A stretch of DNA of 64,000 nt, taken from contig JBBTYO010000011.1 of NCBI GenBank assembly GCA_038061735.1, positions 6,596 through 70,595 on the forward strand, read 5' to 3'. The notes under the pieces are model-generated. The model was given only the letters and a program-made list of their open reading frames with translations. It had not been told where the DNA came from and searched no databases. Source of the stretch: GWC2-37-13 sp038061735. GTDB taxonomy: Bacteria > Patescibacteriota > Microgenomatia > UBA1406 > GWC2-37-13. Position numbers and translations under genes: made by a program. Position 1 is the stretch's first letter; each line of letters opens with the position of its first letter. Below, piece after piece: positions 41,236-49,546 of this stretch.

Positions 41236-41555
41236 ATGGGAGAAATACCAAGTAAACCTGAACGAATACTGCTACCGGAAAATTTTAGATTCTTTAACAT
41301 TGGCGAGAGGTCAAGTTTAGCCCATACAGGTGATGTGTTATTTACCAAATTACCCCCCCACAGTTACTTCCAATAAGTTTTTTCATAGTTCTTAATAATC
41401 CCACAGACGATAATCCACTTCTATACCAAGATACTATTTTTGGAGCAAGATCTGGAATTAAAGCAAATTTATTTGAAGGTGGAGTAGCGGTCTATCCTTT
41501 TGAAAATCTTCCATCGGCAGTACAAAAAAATATTGCCAAATATGCATTTGAGTAG
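41236..41555 (+). pseudogene. Hypothetical gene broken at a C7 tract
   Basis: The frame begins MGEIPSKPERILLPENFRFF and runs to a stop at 41374-41376. One extra C in the run of seven C residues at 41353-41359 would join it to a second open frame (SFFIVLNNPTDDNP, then FGARSGIKANLFEGG) ending at 41553-41555, giving a protein of about 106 aa. Good codon flow on both sides and a clear promoter indicate one gene. The defect may be a sequencing error, a true frameshift or a phase-variable tract. No family is recognised. Confidence 0.6.
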
Positions 41556-41575
41556 TCTTAAAATTTCTTACGTTG

Positions 41576-41648
41576 TGGACGCTGAGGGGCTCGAACCCCC
41601 GACCTACGCGATGTAAACGCGGCGCTCTACCAACTGAGCTAAGCGTCC
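41576..41648 (-). tRNA. tRNA-Val (anticodon TAC)
   Basis: A complete cloverleaf of 73 nt. The acceptor GGACGCT/AGCGTCC pairs fully. The anticodon loop is TTTACAT, giving TAC, which reads GTA and wobbling GTN codons. The T-arm GGGGG-TTCGAGC-CCCTC has a G-C-rich stem with one weak pair. The anticodon stem CCGCG/CGCGT has a C-T mismatch at the base. Discriminator A; CCA is not encoded. Confidence 0.92.
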
Positions 41649-41661
41649 TGAGGCTCTAAAG

Positions 41662-41733
41662 TGGGTGCGGATGGAATCGAACCATCGCTCTGTTCTTTAT
41701 CAGAGAACTGTTTTACCATTAAACTACGTACCC
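41662..41733 (-). tRNA. tRNA-Ile (anticodon GAT)
   Basis: A 72-nt cloverleaf. The D-arm is GTTT-AATGGTA-AAAC, the anticodon stem GTTCT/AGAAC with loop CTGATAA gives GAT, and the T-arm is GATGG-TTCGATT-CCATC. The acceptor GGGTACG/CGCACCC has one A-C mismatch at pair 5-68. Discriminator A; no encoded CCA. It lies 13 bp from tRNA-Val on the same strand. A repeat (CTTCGACAAGCTCAGGGTGA) lies immediately outside its 5' end. Confidence 0.88.
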
Positions 41734-41822
41734 TTCGACAAGCTCAGGGTGAACCCTAAAACTCAAAAATTATAGCATATTGTTCCAAAGTTTTATATAT
41801 AATAAAGTCAGGAAAGGAAATT

Positions 41823-41845
41823 TTAGTCTGGATTCCCGCCTACGC
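41823..41845. repeat. Single right end of the TGTCAT-hairpin repeat
   Basis: TTAGTCTGGATTCCCGCC, a short loop, then GCGGGAATGACA. Only the right-end hairpin is present; no left end lies within 100 bp. It sits about 40 bp before the MgtE_N-CBS gene. Confidence 0.75.
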
Positions 41846-41886
41846 GGGAATGACAACGAAATAGATTTAATAATTAATTTTGGTTT

Positions 41887-43101
41887 ATGTTATATTTTTC
41901 TGAAATTGTTGGAAAAAAGGTTTATACGGAAGATAATATTCATGTTGGTTATTTGGAAGATCTAATATTTTTGGTTGCGGAAAATCCAATTGTAACCAAA
42001 ATTGTGATAAGAGATAAATCTAATCAACGATTAATTATTTCCACTGATTACCTTCAAAAAATCAATAAACATTTGACTATTGAGAAGGAATTTTTGGTTA
42101 CCTATCTTGAAGAAAATGAGCTATTTTTAGTAAAAAACTTACTTGATAAACAAATAATAGATTTAAAAGGCAATAAAATTGTTCGAGTTAACGATGTTGC
42201 ACTGCAAGATAAAGAAAAATTATCAATTGCCGGCGTTGATGTGGGATTTTTAGGAGTGTTACGTCGTTTAAGAATTGGAGCTGATAACTTTTATAAAGTT
42301 GCTTCTTTTTTCAATTTCAAATTGGCTTCACAGTTTTTATCTTGGGCAGATATTCAGCCGCTTGAATTAATTCGAGGCAACGTCAAACTCCGAAAAAAAG
42401 AAGAAAAATTGGAAAAAATCAGACCGGAAGACTTAGCCGATTATTTGGAAAAAACAAATGTCATTAATGCCAGAAAATTTTTGAAGATTCTTGATACAGA
42501 AAAAGCGGCCGAAGTAATCGGAAACCTAAATATTAATTATCAAACGGCTCTTTTCAAAAATTTTCACATAGATAAAGCGGCTAAGTTAATATCTTTTTTA
42601 GATCCTGATGAGGCAGTTGATGTCCTTCTTACTTTAACAAAAAAGAAAAGAGAGGAAGTATTGGAAAAACTAGGTCCAAAAATAAAAGATCAGATTATTC
42701 ACCTTCTTAATCTATCAAAAGAACCGATAGGTGCCTTATTAACTACAGAGTATTTGACCGTTGGTCCGGAAGATACGGTTCGCCAGGTAATTGATAAAAT
42801 AAAAAAGGAAACGAAAGATTTTTCTTCATTGTATTGCATATATGTTGTCAATAAAGAAAATCAATTAACCGGTGTCGTAAGCTTGCAGGAAATTTTAAGA
42901 GAGGATCCAGATATGCCTTTATATAAGTTTATGACCCAAAATTTGATTGTTATACATCTGACAACACCGGTTGAAATCGCCATGAAGAAATTTTTAAAAT
43001 ATCATTTATCGTCTTTACCGGTTACTAATCAGGAAAAACGGCTTGAAGGAATTGTAAACTTTGATGATATTACAAATTATATCTTAGAAAGAATAAAATG
43101 A
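41887..43101 (+). CDS. MgtE_N and CBS domain protein without transmembrane channel
   Basis: A 404-aa soluble protein. It has a PRC-barrel-like N-terminus (MLYFSEIVGKKVYTEDNIHVGYLEDLIFL), then the MgtE N-domain with ADYLEKTNVINARKFLKILDTEKAAEVIGNL and LISFLDPDEAVDVLLTLTKKKREEVLEKLG, then two CBS motifs (EYLTVGPEDTVRQVIDKIKKE and KFLKYHLSSLPVTNQEKRLEGIVNF). The magnesium channel helices of MgtE are absent, so it probably senses magnesium or nucleotides and acts on a partner. The next gene begins after 4 bp. Confidence 0.85.
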   Translation: MLYFSEIVGKKVYTEDNIHVGYLEDLIFLVAENPIVTKIVIRDKSNQRLIISTDYLQKINKHLTIEKEFLVTYLEENELFLVKNLLDKQIIDLKGNKIVRVNDVALQDKEKLSIAGVDVGFLGVLRRLRIGADNFYKVASFFNFKLASQFLSWADIQPLELIRGNVKLRKKEEKLEKIRPEDLADYLEKTNVINARKFLKILDTEKAAEVIGNLNINYQTALFKNFHIDKAAKLISFLDPDEAVDVLLTLTKKKREEVLEKLGPKIKDQIIHLLNLSKEPIGALLTTEYLTVGPEDTVRQVIDKIKKETKDFSSLYCIYVVNKENQLTGVVSLQEILREDPDMPLYKFMTQNLIVIHLTTPVEIAMKKFLKYHLSSLPVTNQEKRLEGIVNFDDITNYILERIK

Positions 43102-43105
43102 TCCT

Positions 43106-43939
43106 ATGAAAAAATTAATTGTGGTGGCGGATCTTGCTTTTGATGCTCTCTCCCGTGCGGAAATAAAAATTGCCGTTGAAGGTTTCTTAAAAGACTCAAA
43201 TGCTTCCAATATCAGCTTTGTTGGTTCAACTCCTTCAACAATTCATACAGGTTTTTTAGTGAATCAACTCATTGAAGATGTGGAAAGGTACGGGAGACCA
43301 ATGGAGACAGTAATTTTCCAGAATACCGATCCCCGTCTTCATTCAACGCAGAGTATTGAAAAAGCGTCGGGCGCAAAACCTGTCATTATTAAACTAAAAT
43401 CGGGTATTTATTTACTCGGACCTAATTCCGGATACGATTTTTCGATGATTAAAAGTAGGATTGAAGAGCTTTATATTTATAAAGGGCTTAACGAAAAAGG
43501 TCAGTTTCATTCCCGTGATTTATTTTCAAGAATATCAGCTCACTTAATGGATTATCTCGAAGATGAACTGGAGTTAGAAGAAATAAGCACTAACATTATT
43601 CCCGAACTTGATGAATTTTATATCGGTCATATAGATAATTTTGGCAATATTAAAACTACGATCGTTGAGGAAGACTTTAAAGGTAAATATGAGTACGGCG
43701 AAATTGTTGGTTTAAAAATAAACCAAATTGTAAAAAAAGCCAAATACGTTCCAAATCTATTTGGAGGGATACCCGGAGAATTAGTCGTTTATCCCGGTTC
43801 TTCTGGAAAAAAAGATAACCGATTCTTGGAAATCAGTATCTGGAGACACTTTACCGAAAGCAAACCAACCACCGGTGTTGACGAATTCAACTTTCCAAAG
43901 GTGGGAAGTGTGATTGAGTTGATAAAAAATAAGAAATAA
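43106..43939 (+). CDS. DUF62-like SAM hydrolase/adenosyltransferase family protein
   Basis: A 277-aa protein matching, by motif order, the S-adenosylmethionine-degrading DUF62 family. The N-terminal half has TVIFQNTDPRLHSTQS, in place of the usual DPGVG segment, then GIYLLGPNSGYDFSMI. The FHSRDLFSRISAHLMDYL block corresponds to the FHGRDxFxPxAAxL motif, and FYIGHIDNFGNIKTTIV to the IDxFGNxxTNI strand. Several catalytic positions differ, so activity is uncertain. It is co-directional with the MgtE_N-CBS gene. Confidence 0.6.
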   Translation: MKKLIVVADLAFDALSRAEIKIAVEGFLKDSNASNISFVGSTPSTIHTGFLVNQLIEDVERYGRPMETVIFQNTDPRLHSTQSIEKASGAKPVIIKLKSGIYLLGPNSGYDFSMIKSRIEELYIYKGLNEKGQFHSRDLFSRISAHLMDYLEDELELEEISTNIIPELDEFYIGHIDNFGNIKTTIVEEDFKGKYEYGEIVGLKINQIVKKAKYVPNLFGGIPGELVVYPGSSGKKDNRFLEISIWRHFTESKPTTGVDEFNFPKVGSVIELIKNKK

Positions 43940-43942
43940 ATC

Positions 43943-44311
43943 CTATAGCTTTTCCACTGATCCTCCTGAAGATTCTTCTTCATACTTTCTAAGTACGATA
44001 TCAATTTCAGAATCTAAGTTCCTGATACCTACTTCATATGCTTGTGTCGAAACAGTAATATCTCCAATATGTCTATTTCCTTCAGTCATTGTAAATTCGC
44101 TATGTTCTAACTTATTACTCTTGTTCCTTTCATGGTGAGCTTGACATAATTCAAGGAGACCCCCAGTCATTAAAGCCACATCCCCTCTCCAATGATAACT
44201 TTGTAGATTAATTGAAATGTTACCTGCTTTAGTTACAGCCCCACAATCATGGCACTTACCGATAACTCCTTCAATAGTAATTTGCGGCGGTGGAGTATAT
44301 GATAAACCCAT
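43943..44311 (-). CDS. Hypothetical protein with Cys/His cluster
   Basis: A 122-aa protein, not recognised. CHDCGAVT near the start and CQAHHERNKSNK in the middle could form a zinc site, somewhat like an HNH or treble-clef fold. The C-terminal part is acidic. It lies convergently against the DUF62-like gene and 25 bp before atpC on the same strand, so it might be a late addition to the ATP synthase operon end. Confidence 0.55.
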   Translation of the reverse strand: MGLSYTPPPQITIEGVIGKCHDCGAVTKAGNISINLQSYHWRGDVALMTGGLLELCQAHHERNKSNKLEHSEFTMTEGNRHIGDITVSTQAYEVGIRNLDSEIDIVLRKYEEESSGGSVEKL

Positions 44312-44336
44312 ATTTTTTAACTTCGTTACAACTTCT

Positions 44337-44753
44337 TTAAACAGGTCTGGCTTTTCTTCTTTTCATCAGTTTTGAGTCAATGACGGAGCGGCGAATAATA
44401 GTCATCGCTTCAGCGCGTTCTTTCTCATCGGTTGATTTGGAAAGTATATGTTTGGCTTCTTCAACGGCTTTATCAGTCAAATTTTTATCAATTTCGTTCT
44501 GACCATAAGCGCGGGAAACAAGAACAGTCACCGTTTCCCCATTTGTCTCCAAGTATCCCCCGCCGATTGCCAGATCATCTTCATTATCTCCGGTTTTTAT
44601 TTTAACGATCCCTTCAACAAGAAGCGAAAATAAATGAACGTGGTGTGGCAGTATGGTAATTTCGCCGTCGGTAGTTGGCACGGTAACAGAGCTAACCTGT
44701 TTATCGATAACAATTTTACGAGGAGTTATTACTTTAAGACGTATTGTGTTCAT
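44337..44753 (-). CDS. atpC: ATP synthase subunit epsilon
   Basis: Rotor stalk and regulatory subunit of the F1 part; 138 aa. It shows RLKVITPRKIVIDKQVSSVTVPTTDGEITILPHHVHLFSLL, IAIGGGYLETNG-like residues and an alpha-helical C-terminus (EEAKHILSKSTDEKERAEAMTIIRRSVIDSKLMKRRK). It is the last gene of the ATP synthase operon, after atpD. Confidence 0.94.
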   Translation of the reverse strand: MNTIRLKVITPRKIVIDKQVSSVTVPTTDGEITILPHHVHLFSLLVEGIVKIKTGDNEDDLAIGGGYLETNGETVTVLVSRAYGQNEIDKNLTDKAVEEAKHILSKSTDEKERAEAMTIIRRSVIDSKLMKRRKARPV

Positions 44754-44768
44754 ATTGAAAATTTTATA

Positions 44769-44792
44769 GATCCCCGCCTCCGCGGGGATGAC
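44769..44792. repeat. Short TGTCAT-family hairpin between atpD and atpC
   Basis: GATCCCCGCC, a 3-nt loop, then GCGGGGATGACC resembles one arm of the hairpin repeat with changes in the flanks. It lies in the gap between atpC and atpD. Confidence 0.6.
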
Positions 44793-44817
44793 CGAATTTT
44801 TATATGAATTATATCGG

Positions 44818-46209
44818 TCACTTAACTTCCTCTATCCCCCCTACCATATAAAAATTCATCTCCGACTTACTATCATGTTTTCCTTCAAGGATTTCTTTAA
44901 AACCGCGGACAGTATCGGCAACCGGGACGTATTTACCAGCTCGTCCTGTAAAAGGCTCGGCGACGAACATCGGTTGCGTCAAGAATCTTTGAATTTTTCG
45001 GGCACGTGACACAGTCAGCTTATCAGTTTCGGAAAGCTCTTCCATTCCAAGAATGGCAATAATATCCTGAAGATCTTTGTATCTTTGCAAAGTTTTCAAA
45101 ACATCGCGGGTGACCTGATAGTGCTCTTCTCCTACAATATCAATATCAAGAGCACGTGAAGATGAAGTCAATGGATCAATGGCCGGGTATAAACCCTGTT
45201 CAGACAAGGCCCGCTCCAAAGTAATAGATGCATCAACGTGAGAAAAAGTTGCCACCGGCGCCGGATCGGTATAATCATCGGCCGGTACGTAAACCGCTTG
45301 AATTGATGTGATGGAACCCTTATTTGTTGATGTGATTCTTTCTTGGAGAGCAGCCATTTCTGAGGCTAAAGTTGGCTGATATCCTACAGCGGAAGGAATT
45401 CTTCCAAGCAATGCGGAGACTTCACTTCCAGCCTGGGCAAAGCGGAAAATATTATCAATAAAAAGTAGCACATCCATATTTTTTTGATCACGGAAATATT
45501 CAGCCATAGTGACTCCAGTCAAGGCGACGCGAAGTCTGTTCCCAGGCGGCTCGTTCATTTGCCCGAAAACTAATGATGTGTTTTTCAAGACTTTAGTTTC
45601 TTTCATTTCCAACCACAAATCATTTCCTTCTCTTGTCCTTTCTCCAACTCCGGTAAATACAGAAACTCCATGATGATTTTTTGCAACATTATGAATCATT
45701 TCCTGAATCAAGACGGTTTTACCGACTCCAGCTCCACCAAATATTGCCACTTTTCCTCCCTTAATAAACGGGGCAATCAAATCGATGACTTTAATTCCGG
45801 TTTCAAAAATTTCTTGGTTCACAGACTGTTCTATTAATTTAGGTGGAGCAGCATGAATTGAAGCGCTAAATTTAGATTTTATTTCTCCAAGCTCGTCGAC
45901 CGGTTCACCAAGGACGTTCATTATTCTTCCTTGAGTTGCTTCCCCTGTTGGAACCGTAATTGGTTTACCGGTATTTGAGACTTTCATTCCGCGGCTCAAA
46001 CCAAAGACATTAGCCATGGCAACAGCACGAACGAGTCCTTGGTCCAAGATTGCCTCGACTTCCAGAACGATTTTTCCTAATTTTTTACCTGCTTGTGCAG
46101 GCAAGTCCTCAATTAAAAGAGCGTCATAAATTTTCGGTGTTTCATTCTCTTTAAATTTAATGTCTACTACCACTCCACGGATCGAAACAATTTGGCCTGA
46201 ATTCATCAT
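44818..46209 (-). CDS. atpD: ATP synthase subunit beta
   Basis: Catalytic subunit of F1, 463 aa. The P-loop is GGAGVGKTVLIQEMIHN. Other signatures are VGERTREGNDLWLEM, NEPPGNRLRVALTG, and PAVDPLTSSSR-like (PAIDPLTSSSRALD). The C-terminus contains LTQPMFVAEPFTGRAG. The open frame runs upstream into a repeat (DSRLRGND), but the ATG at 46209 or 46206 precedes the conserved SGQIVSIRGVVVDI. It is part of the atp operon. Confidence 0.97.
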   Translation of the reverse strand: MMNSGQIVSIRGVVVDIKFKENETPKIYDALLIEDLPAQAGKKLGKIVLEVEAILDQGLVRAVAMANVFGLSRGMKVSNTGKPITVPTGEATQGRIMNVLGEPVDELGEIKSKFSASIHAAPPKLIEQSVNQEIFETGIKVIDLIAPFIKGGKVAIFGGAGVGKTVLIQEMIHNVAKNHHGVSVFTGVGERTREGNDLWLEMKETKVLKNTSLVFGQMNEPPGNRLRVALTGVTMAEYFRDQKNMDVLLFIDNIFRFAQAGSEVSALLGRIPSAVGYQPTLASEMAALQERITSTNKGSITSIQAVYVPADDYTDPAPVATFSHVDASITLERALSEQGLYPAIDPLTSSSRALDIDIVGEEHYQVTRDVLKTLQRYKDLQDIIAILGMEELSETDKLTVSRARKIQRFLTQPMFVAEPFTGRAGKYVPVADTVRGFKEILEGKHDSKSEMNFYMVGGIEEVK

Positions 46210-46241
46210 ATTGTTTAAAAAATTTCTAATTATTAAAAACC

Positions 46242-46337
46242 TGTCATTCCCGCGGAGGCGGGAATCCAAGCTAAATATTCCTTACTTGTTTTTATAATGT
46301 AATTGTAGTCTGGATCCCCGTCTTCACGGGGATGACA
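46242..46337 (-). mobile_element. Short hairpin-ended element between atpG and atpD (reverse orientation)
   Basis: A 96-bp element in reverse orientation. Read on the minus strand it runs from TGTCATCCCC through GGGGATCCAGACTACAATTA, ending with TAAGGAATATTTAGC-TTGG and the right hairpin. The TAAGGAATATTTAGCTTGGA junction is identical to the sequence after the GIY-YIG stop codon at 35996-36015, which shows that this copy is an internal-deletion form of that element. Confidence 0.78.
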
Positions 46338-46386
46338 AACAAAAACATTTTAAATTCGGGTTTGATAAATCAAACCCCTACAACAA

Positions 46387-47229
46387 TTAATTACTTTCAA
46401 CGGACTCTTTCGCTGTCACCATATCGAGCAACTCACTGGTAATTTTTTCCTGTCTAATTTTATTTCTAACCATAGTTAGGTTGTAAATTACGTCGGTTGC
46501 ATTGTCTGTAGCATTCTTCATCGCCATCATTCTCAGAGAATGTTCTCCGGCTTCACTTTGAATAAGAGCAAATCTTAATTTTTCTTCAACAAAACTTCGA
46601 AGTAATGAATCGATAATTTTTTTAGGCGAAGGCTCGATTAAATACTCGGAATTTTTTTCTTGACCTAACTCCATTTTTATTGGCAAAAGTGTTGTGACAA
46701 CAGGTTCAGAATGAATTGTTGAGACAAATTGATTATGATAAAGATCGATTTTTTTATATGTTCTATCCAAATATTTATTTAAAGCAAACTCAAAAAGAGC
46801 CGAAACATTATTCAGCGGGATATTGGAAGAATAATCAGCCATAATATGGGCAGAAAATTTGCTCAACAGATTAGCTTTTTTACCAACAATTATAAAATCG
46901 GTATTTTTAAAATCGGTATTTTTTACAATAAAGCGTAGCAAGTTAAAGTTGAAACTACCGCAAAGACCTTTGTTACTTGCTATCACTATGGCCAAGTTTT
47001 TCCTTTCAACTTTATCATCCGACTGACTAATCAAGGGTGAAAGAGATGGATCTATCTTTGGACTAACGGCCCGAATAATTTTTTCAATCTCCGTTTGATA
47101 AGGACGACCGTCTACGGCTACTTGCTGCGCCTTTTTCATTTTAATAGCCGATACCAACTGCATGGCTTTGGTAATTTTTTTAACATTGGTTACCGATTTA
47201 ATTTTTTTGCGGATTGTCCTGATATTCAT
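46387..47229 (-). CDS. atpG: ATP synthase subunit gamma
   Basis: Central rotor shaft of F1, 280 aa. The N-terminus reads MNIRTIRKKIKSVTNVKKITKAMQLVSAIKMKKAQ, the family signature, and the C-terminus EHSLRMMAMKNATDNATDVIYNLTMVRNKIRQEKITSELLDMV. It lies between atpA and atpD in the usual order. A TATAAT lies 6 nt before the ATG in an AT-rich spacer. Confidence 0.96.
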   Translation of the reverse strand: MNIRTIRKKIKSVTNVKKITKAMQLVSAIKMKKAQQVAVDGRPYQTEIEKIIRAVSPKIDPSLSPLISQSDDKVERKNLAIVIASNKGLCGSFNFNLLRFIVKNTDFKNTDFIIVGKKANLLSKFSAHIMADYSSNIPLNNVSALFEFALNKYLDRTYKKIDLYHNQFVSTIHSEPVVTTLLPIKMELGQEKNSEYLIEPSPKKIIDSLLRSFVEEKLRFALIQSEAGEHSLRMMAMKNATDNATDVIYNLTMVRNKIRQEKITSELLDMVTAKESVESN

Positions 47230-47269
47230 ATAAAAATTATAATTATTATAAAGATTATAACGCTTAAGC

Positions 47270-48754
47270 CTATAAGCTTTTGATTATCCCCTCCAAATCC
47301 TTTCCATCTTTTTCATCCATGATCTTATTTTTGTTAATTTTCTCTAACCATTTTTTCCCTTTCTGTTTTAGAGTTTCCAATAACTTTGTTTCGAATTTTT
47401 CAATTTCATCAATTGGTAGTTTATCTAAATATCCGTTACTGGCGGCCCAAAGAATAGATACTTGTTCTGCCAAGCTTAATGGCTTATTTTTCTTTTGTTT
47501 TAATATCTGGGTAACTTTAGCTCCTCTATTTAAGAATTTTTTCGTTTCCTCATCCAATTCGGACTCAAATTGAGAAAAAGCGGCCAGGTCACGATATTGA
47601 GCCAGGTCAAGCTTTAATTTACCGGCAACGGCTTTCATAGCCTTTGTCTGAGCATTACCACCAACTCTGGATACGGAAAGCCCAACGTTAATAGCTGGTC
47701 TAATTCCTGAATTAAATAGATCGGTTTCCAATGAAATTTGCCCATCGGTAATTGAAATTACGTTTGTGGGAATATAAGCTGACAGATCACCATCCAAAGT
47801 TTCAATTATAGGCAGAGCTGTAATTGATCCACCTCCGTATTTTTTATCAATACGGCAGGCTCGTTCCAATAGACGGGAATGAAGGTAGAAAACGTCTCCC
47901 GGATAAGCCTCTCTTCCTGCTGGCCTACGAAGTATTAAAGACATCTGTCTATAAGCCCACGCATGTTTAGTCAGATCATCATAAACAACTAAAACGTCTT
48001 GGCCTTTATCCATAAAATATTCCCCTATTGCTGAAGCTGTGTATGGAGCCAGATATTGCATGGCGACCGAATCAGCAGCCGGGGCATTAACAACAATTGA
48101 ATATTTATCAGCGCCATTTTTTTTCAAAAGTTCAACAATTGCAGCCACTTTAGAATTTTTTTGCCCAATCGCACAGTAAATACAGACAACATCTTCACCC
48201 CTTTGATTTAATATGGTATCAATTGCAATTGTAGTTTTACCGGTTCCCCGGTCTCCAATGATCAGCTCTCGCTGTCCCCGACCAATTGGAATCAAAGCAT
48301 CAATCGATTTAATTCCTGTCTGAAGAGGAACATTAACCGGTTGTCTTTTAACAACTCCCGCGGCAATTTTTTCAACAGGATAAAGCGTTTTTGATTTAAT
48401 AGCGGCTTTTCCGTCAAGGGGCAACCCAAGAGAATCAACGACACGCCCAAGCAAGCTTTCCGAAACGGGAACAGAAAGAGTGTATCCTAAAGCTTTAGCG
48501 CGATCTCCAGCAGCAATGCTAGTATAATCGCCCAAAATTATTGTCCCGACTTCGTCCTCGGTCAGATCAATTACATAACCTAATACATTTTTTTTGAATT
48601 CAATTAATTCACCGTACGCAACCCGATCTAGGCCTTCCAAAATAACAACCCCGTCTTTTACTTGAGAAACTATTCCGGTTTCCTCGGTCTGAATTTTAGG
48701 GCGATTTTTCAACTCCTTTTCAAGAGTTTTTATGTATTCATCAATCAATTTCAT
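47270..48754 (-). CDS. atpA: ATP synthase subunit alpha
   Basis: Nucleotide-binding, non-catalytic subunit of F1; 494 aa. P-loop is GDRGTGKTTIAIDTI. The signatures GIKSIDALIPIGRGQRELI, DDLTKHAWAYRQMSLILRRPAGREAYPGD and SRLLERACRI are present, and VSRVGGNAQTKAMK follows. The N-terminal beta-barrel contains VSQVKDGVVILEGLDRVAYGE. It overlaps the delta gene by 14 nt. Confidence 0.97.
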   Translation of the reverse strand: MKLIDEYIKTLEKELKNRPKIQTEETGIVSQVKDGVVILEGLDRVAYGELIEFKKNVLGYVIDLTEDEVGTIILGDYTSIAAGDRAKALGYTLSVPVSESLLGRVVDSLGLPLDGKAAIKSKTLYPVEKIAAGVVKRQPVNVPLQTGIKSIDALIPIGRGQRELIIGDRGTGKTTIAIDTILNQRGEDVVCIYCAIGQKNSKVAAIVELLKKNGADKYSIVVNAPAADSVAMQYLAPYTASAIGEYFMDKGQDVLVVYDDLTKHAWAYRQMSLILRRPAGREAYPGDVFYLHSRLLERACRIDKKYGGGSITALPIIETLDGDLSAYIPTNVISITDGQISLETDLFNSGIRPAINVGLSVSRVGGNAQTKAMKAVAGKLKLDLAQYRDLAAFSQFESELDEETKKFLNRGAKVTQILKQKKNKPLSLAEQVSILWAASNGYLDKLPIDEIEKFETKLLETLKQKGKKWLEKINKNKIMDEKDGKDLEGIIKSL

Positions 48755-49025
48755 ATAATGTATTAGATAATTTAGATAACGATCCCATAAGGGACAAATC
48801 GATTGTTTTTGATCCGACTTTAATAATAATTCCGGCGATTATTGATTTATCAACCTGGTAATCTGCCTGACTCCAATTTAAGTCTGAAAATTTTTTCCCT
48901 AAAACCCGTTTTTCGTCGACCCCAAGAACATCGGCACTCATTACAAGTACACGATTCTGTTCTTTCTGGATATTCTCCAGTAAAAAACTTTTTAGATCCT
49001 TCTTTAGTTTTGGATTAATTCTCAT
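48741..49025 (-). CDS. atpH: ATP synthase subunit delta, C-terminal domain only
   Basis: Stator protein linking F1 to the b subunit. It is only 94 aa, against about 180 in typical bacteria. The end IIAGIIIKVGSKTIDLSLMGSLSKLSNTL matches the C-terminal GGxxxxVGxxxxDxSxxxxLxxL motif of delta/OSCP. The six-helix N-terminal domain that caps alpha is missing; an N-terminal helical piece precedes the motif. The upstream atpF overlaps by 11 nt, so no extra domain is encoded elsewhere. It may rely on other stator contacts. Confidence 0.75.
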   Translation of the reverse strand: MRINPKLKKDLKSFLLENIQKEQNRVLVMSADVLGVDEKRVLGKKFSDLNWSQADYQVDKSIIAGIIIKVGSKTIDLSLMGSLSKLSNTLYEID

Positions 49026-49503
49026 AGTTCTTTATTATTGCTCCTGTGACTTTTTTCCTTGCTGATTCGTCCAACGAATCTTTAAGCGTGTTCTCAACAA
49101 TCATCAAGCTTGTCTTAATAATTTTATCTTTGACTTCCCGATATAATAAGCTCTTTTCTTCCTCCAATAACTTTTTATTTTTATCCTTAATTTCGAGAGC
49201 GTCTGCTTCTGCTTGTTTAATTAAATCGGCTCTCATAGTAGCCGCCTCTTTCTTTGCCTCAACAAACAGGACATCAAACTCTTTTTTCATCTTCTCTTTC
49301 ATCTTTCTTTCGGCCTCTATTCCGGCTTCCTCACTTTTCTTAAGCTTTTCTAACATGCGATTCTTTTCTTCCTCATTTTTTCTTTCCTGATTCAAAAAAG
49401 ATGTAAAAGGTTTAACCATGAACTGTTTGACCAAAATGAAAAACAAAGCAAAGTTAATCATTTGAGCCAACAATAATTTTCCATCTATTCCTAAATTTTC
49501 CAT
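49015..49503 (-). CDS. atpF: ATP synthase subunit b
   Basis: Peripheral stalk protein of 162 aa. One N-terminal membrane helix (LLLAQMINFALFFILVKQFMV) is followed by a long charged coiled coil with KSEEAGIEAERKMKEKMKKEFD. The ATG at 49503 precedes the membrane segment; the longer TTG frame is a Tyr/Asn-rich spacer. It overlaps atpH by 11 nt and follows atpE. Confidence 0.92.
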   Translation of the reverse strand: MENLGIDGKLLLAQMINFALFFILVKQFMVKPFTSFLNQERKNEEEKNRMLEKLKKSEEAGIEAERKMKEKMKKEFDVLFVEAKKEAATMRADLIKQAEADALEIKDKNKKLLEEEKSLLYREVKDKIIKTSLMIVENTLKDSLDESARKKVTGAIIKNYEN

Positions 49504-49546
49504 TGAGAAAATATAATTTTTATAATATTTATAATCGTTATAACGA

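Noticed and set aside
46210..46269. Longer AtpD N-terminus starting in the repeat (DSRLRGND...)
   Set aside because: The residues come from the hairpin repeat and precede the conserved start of AtpD; the TTG start has no support.
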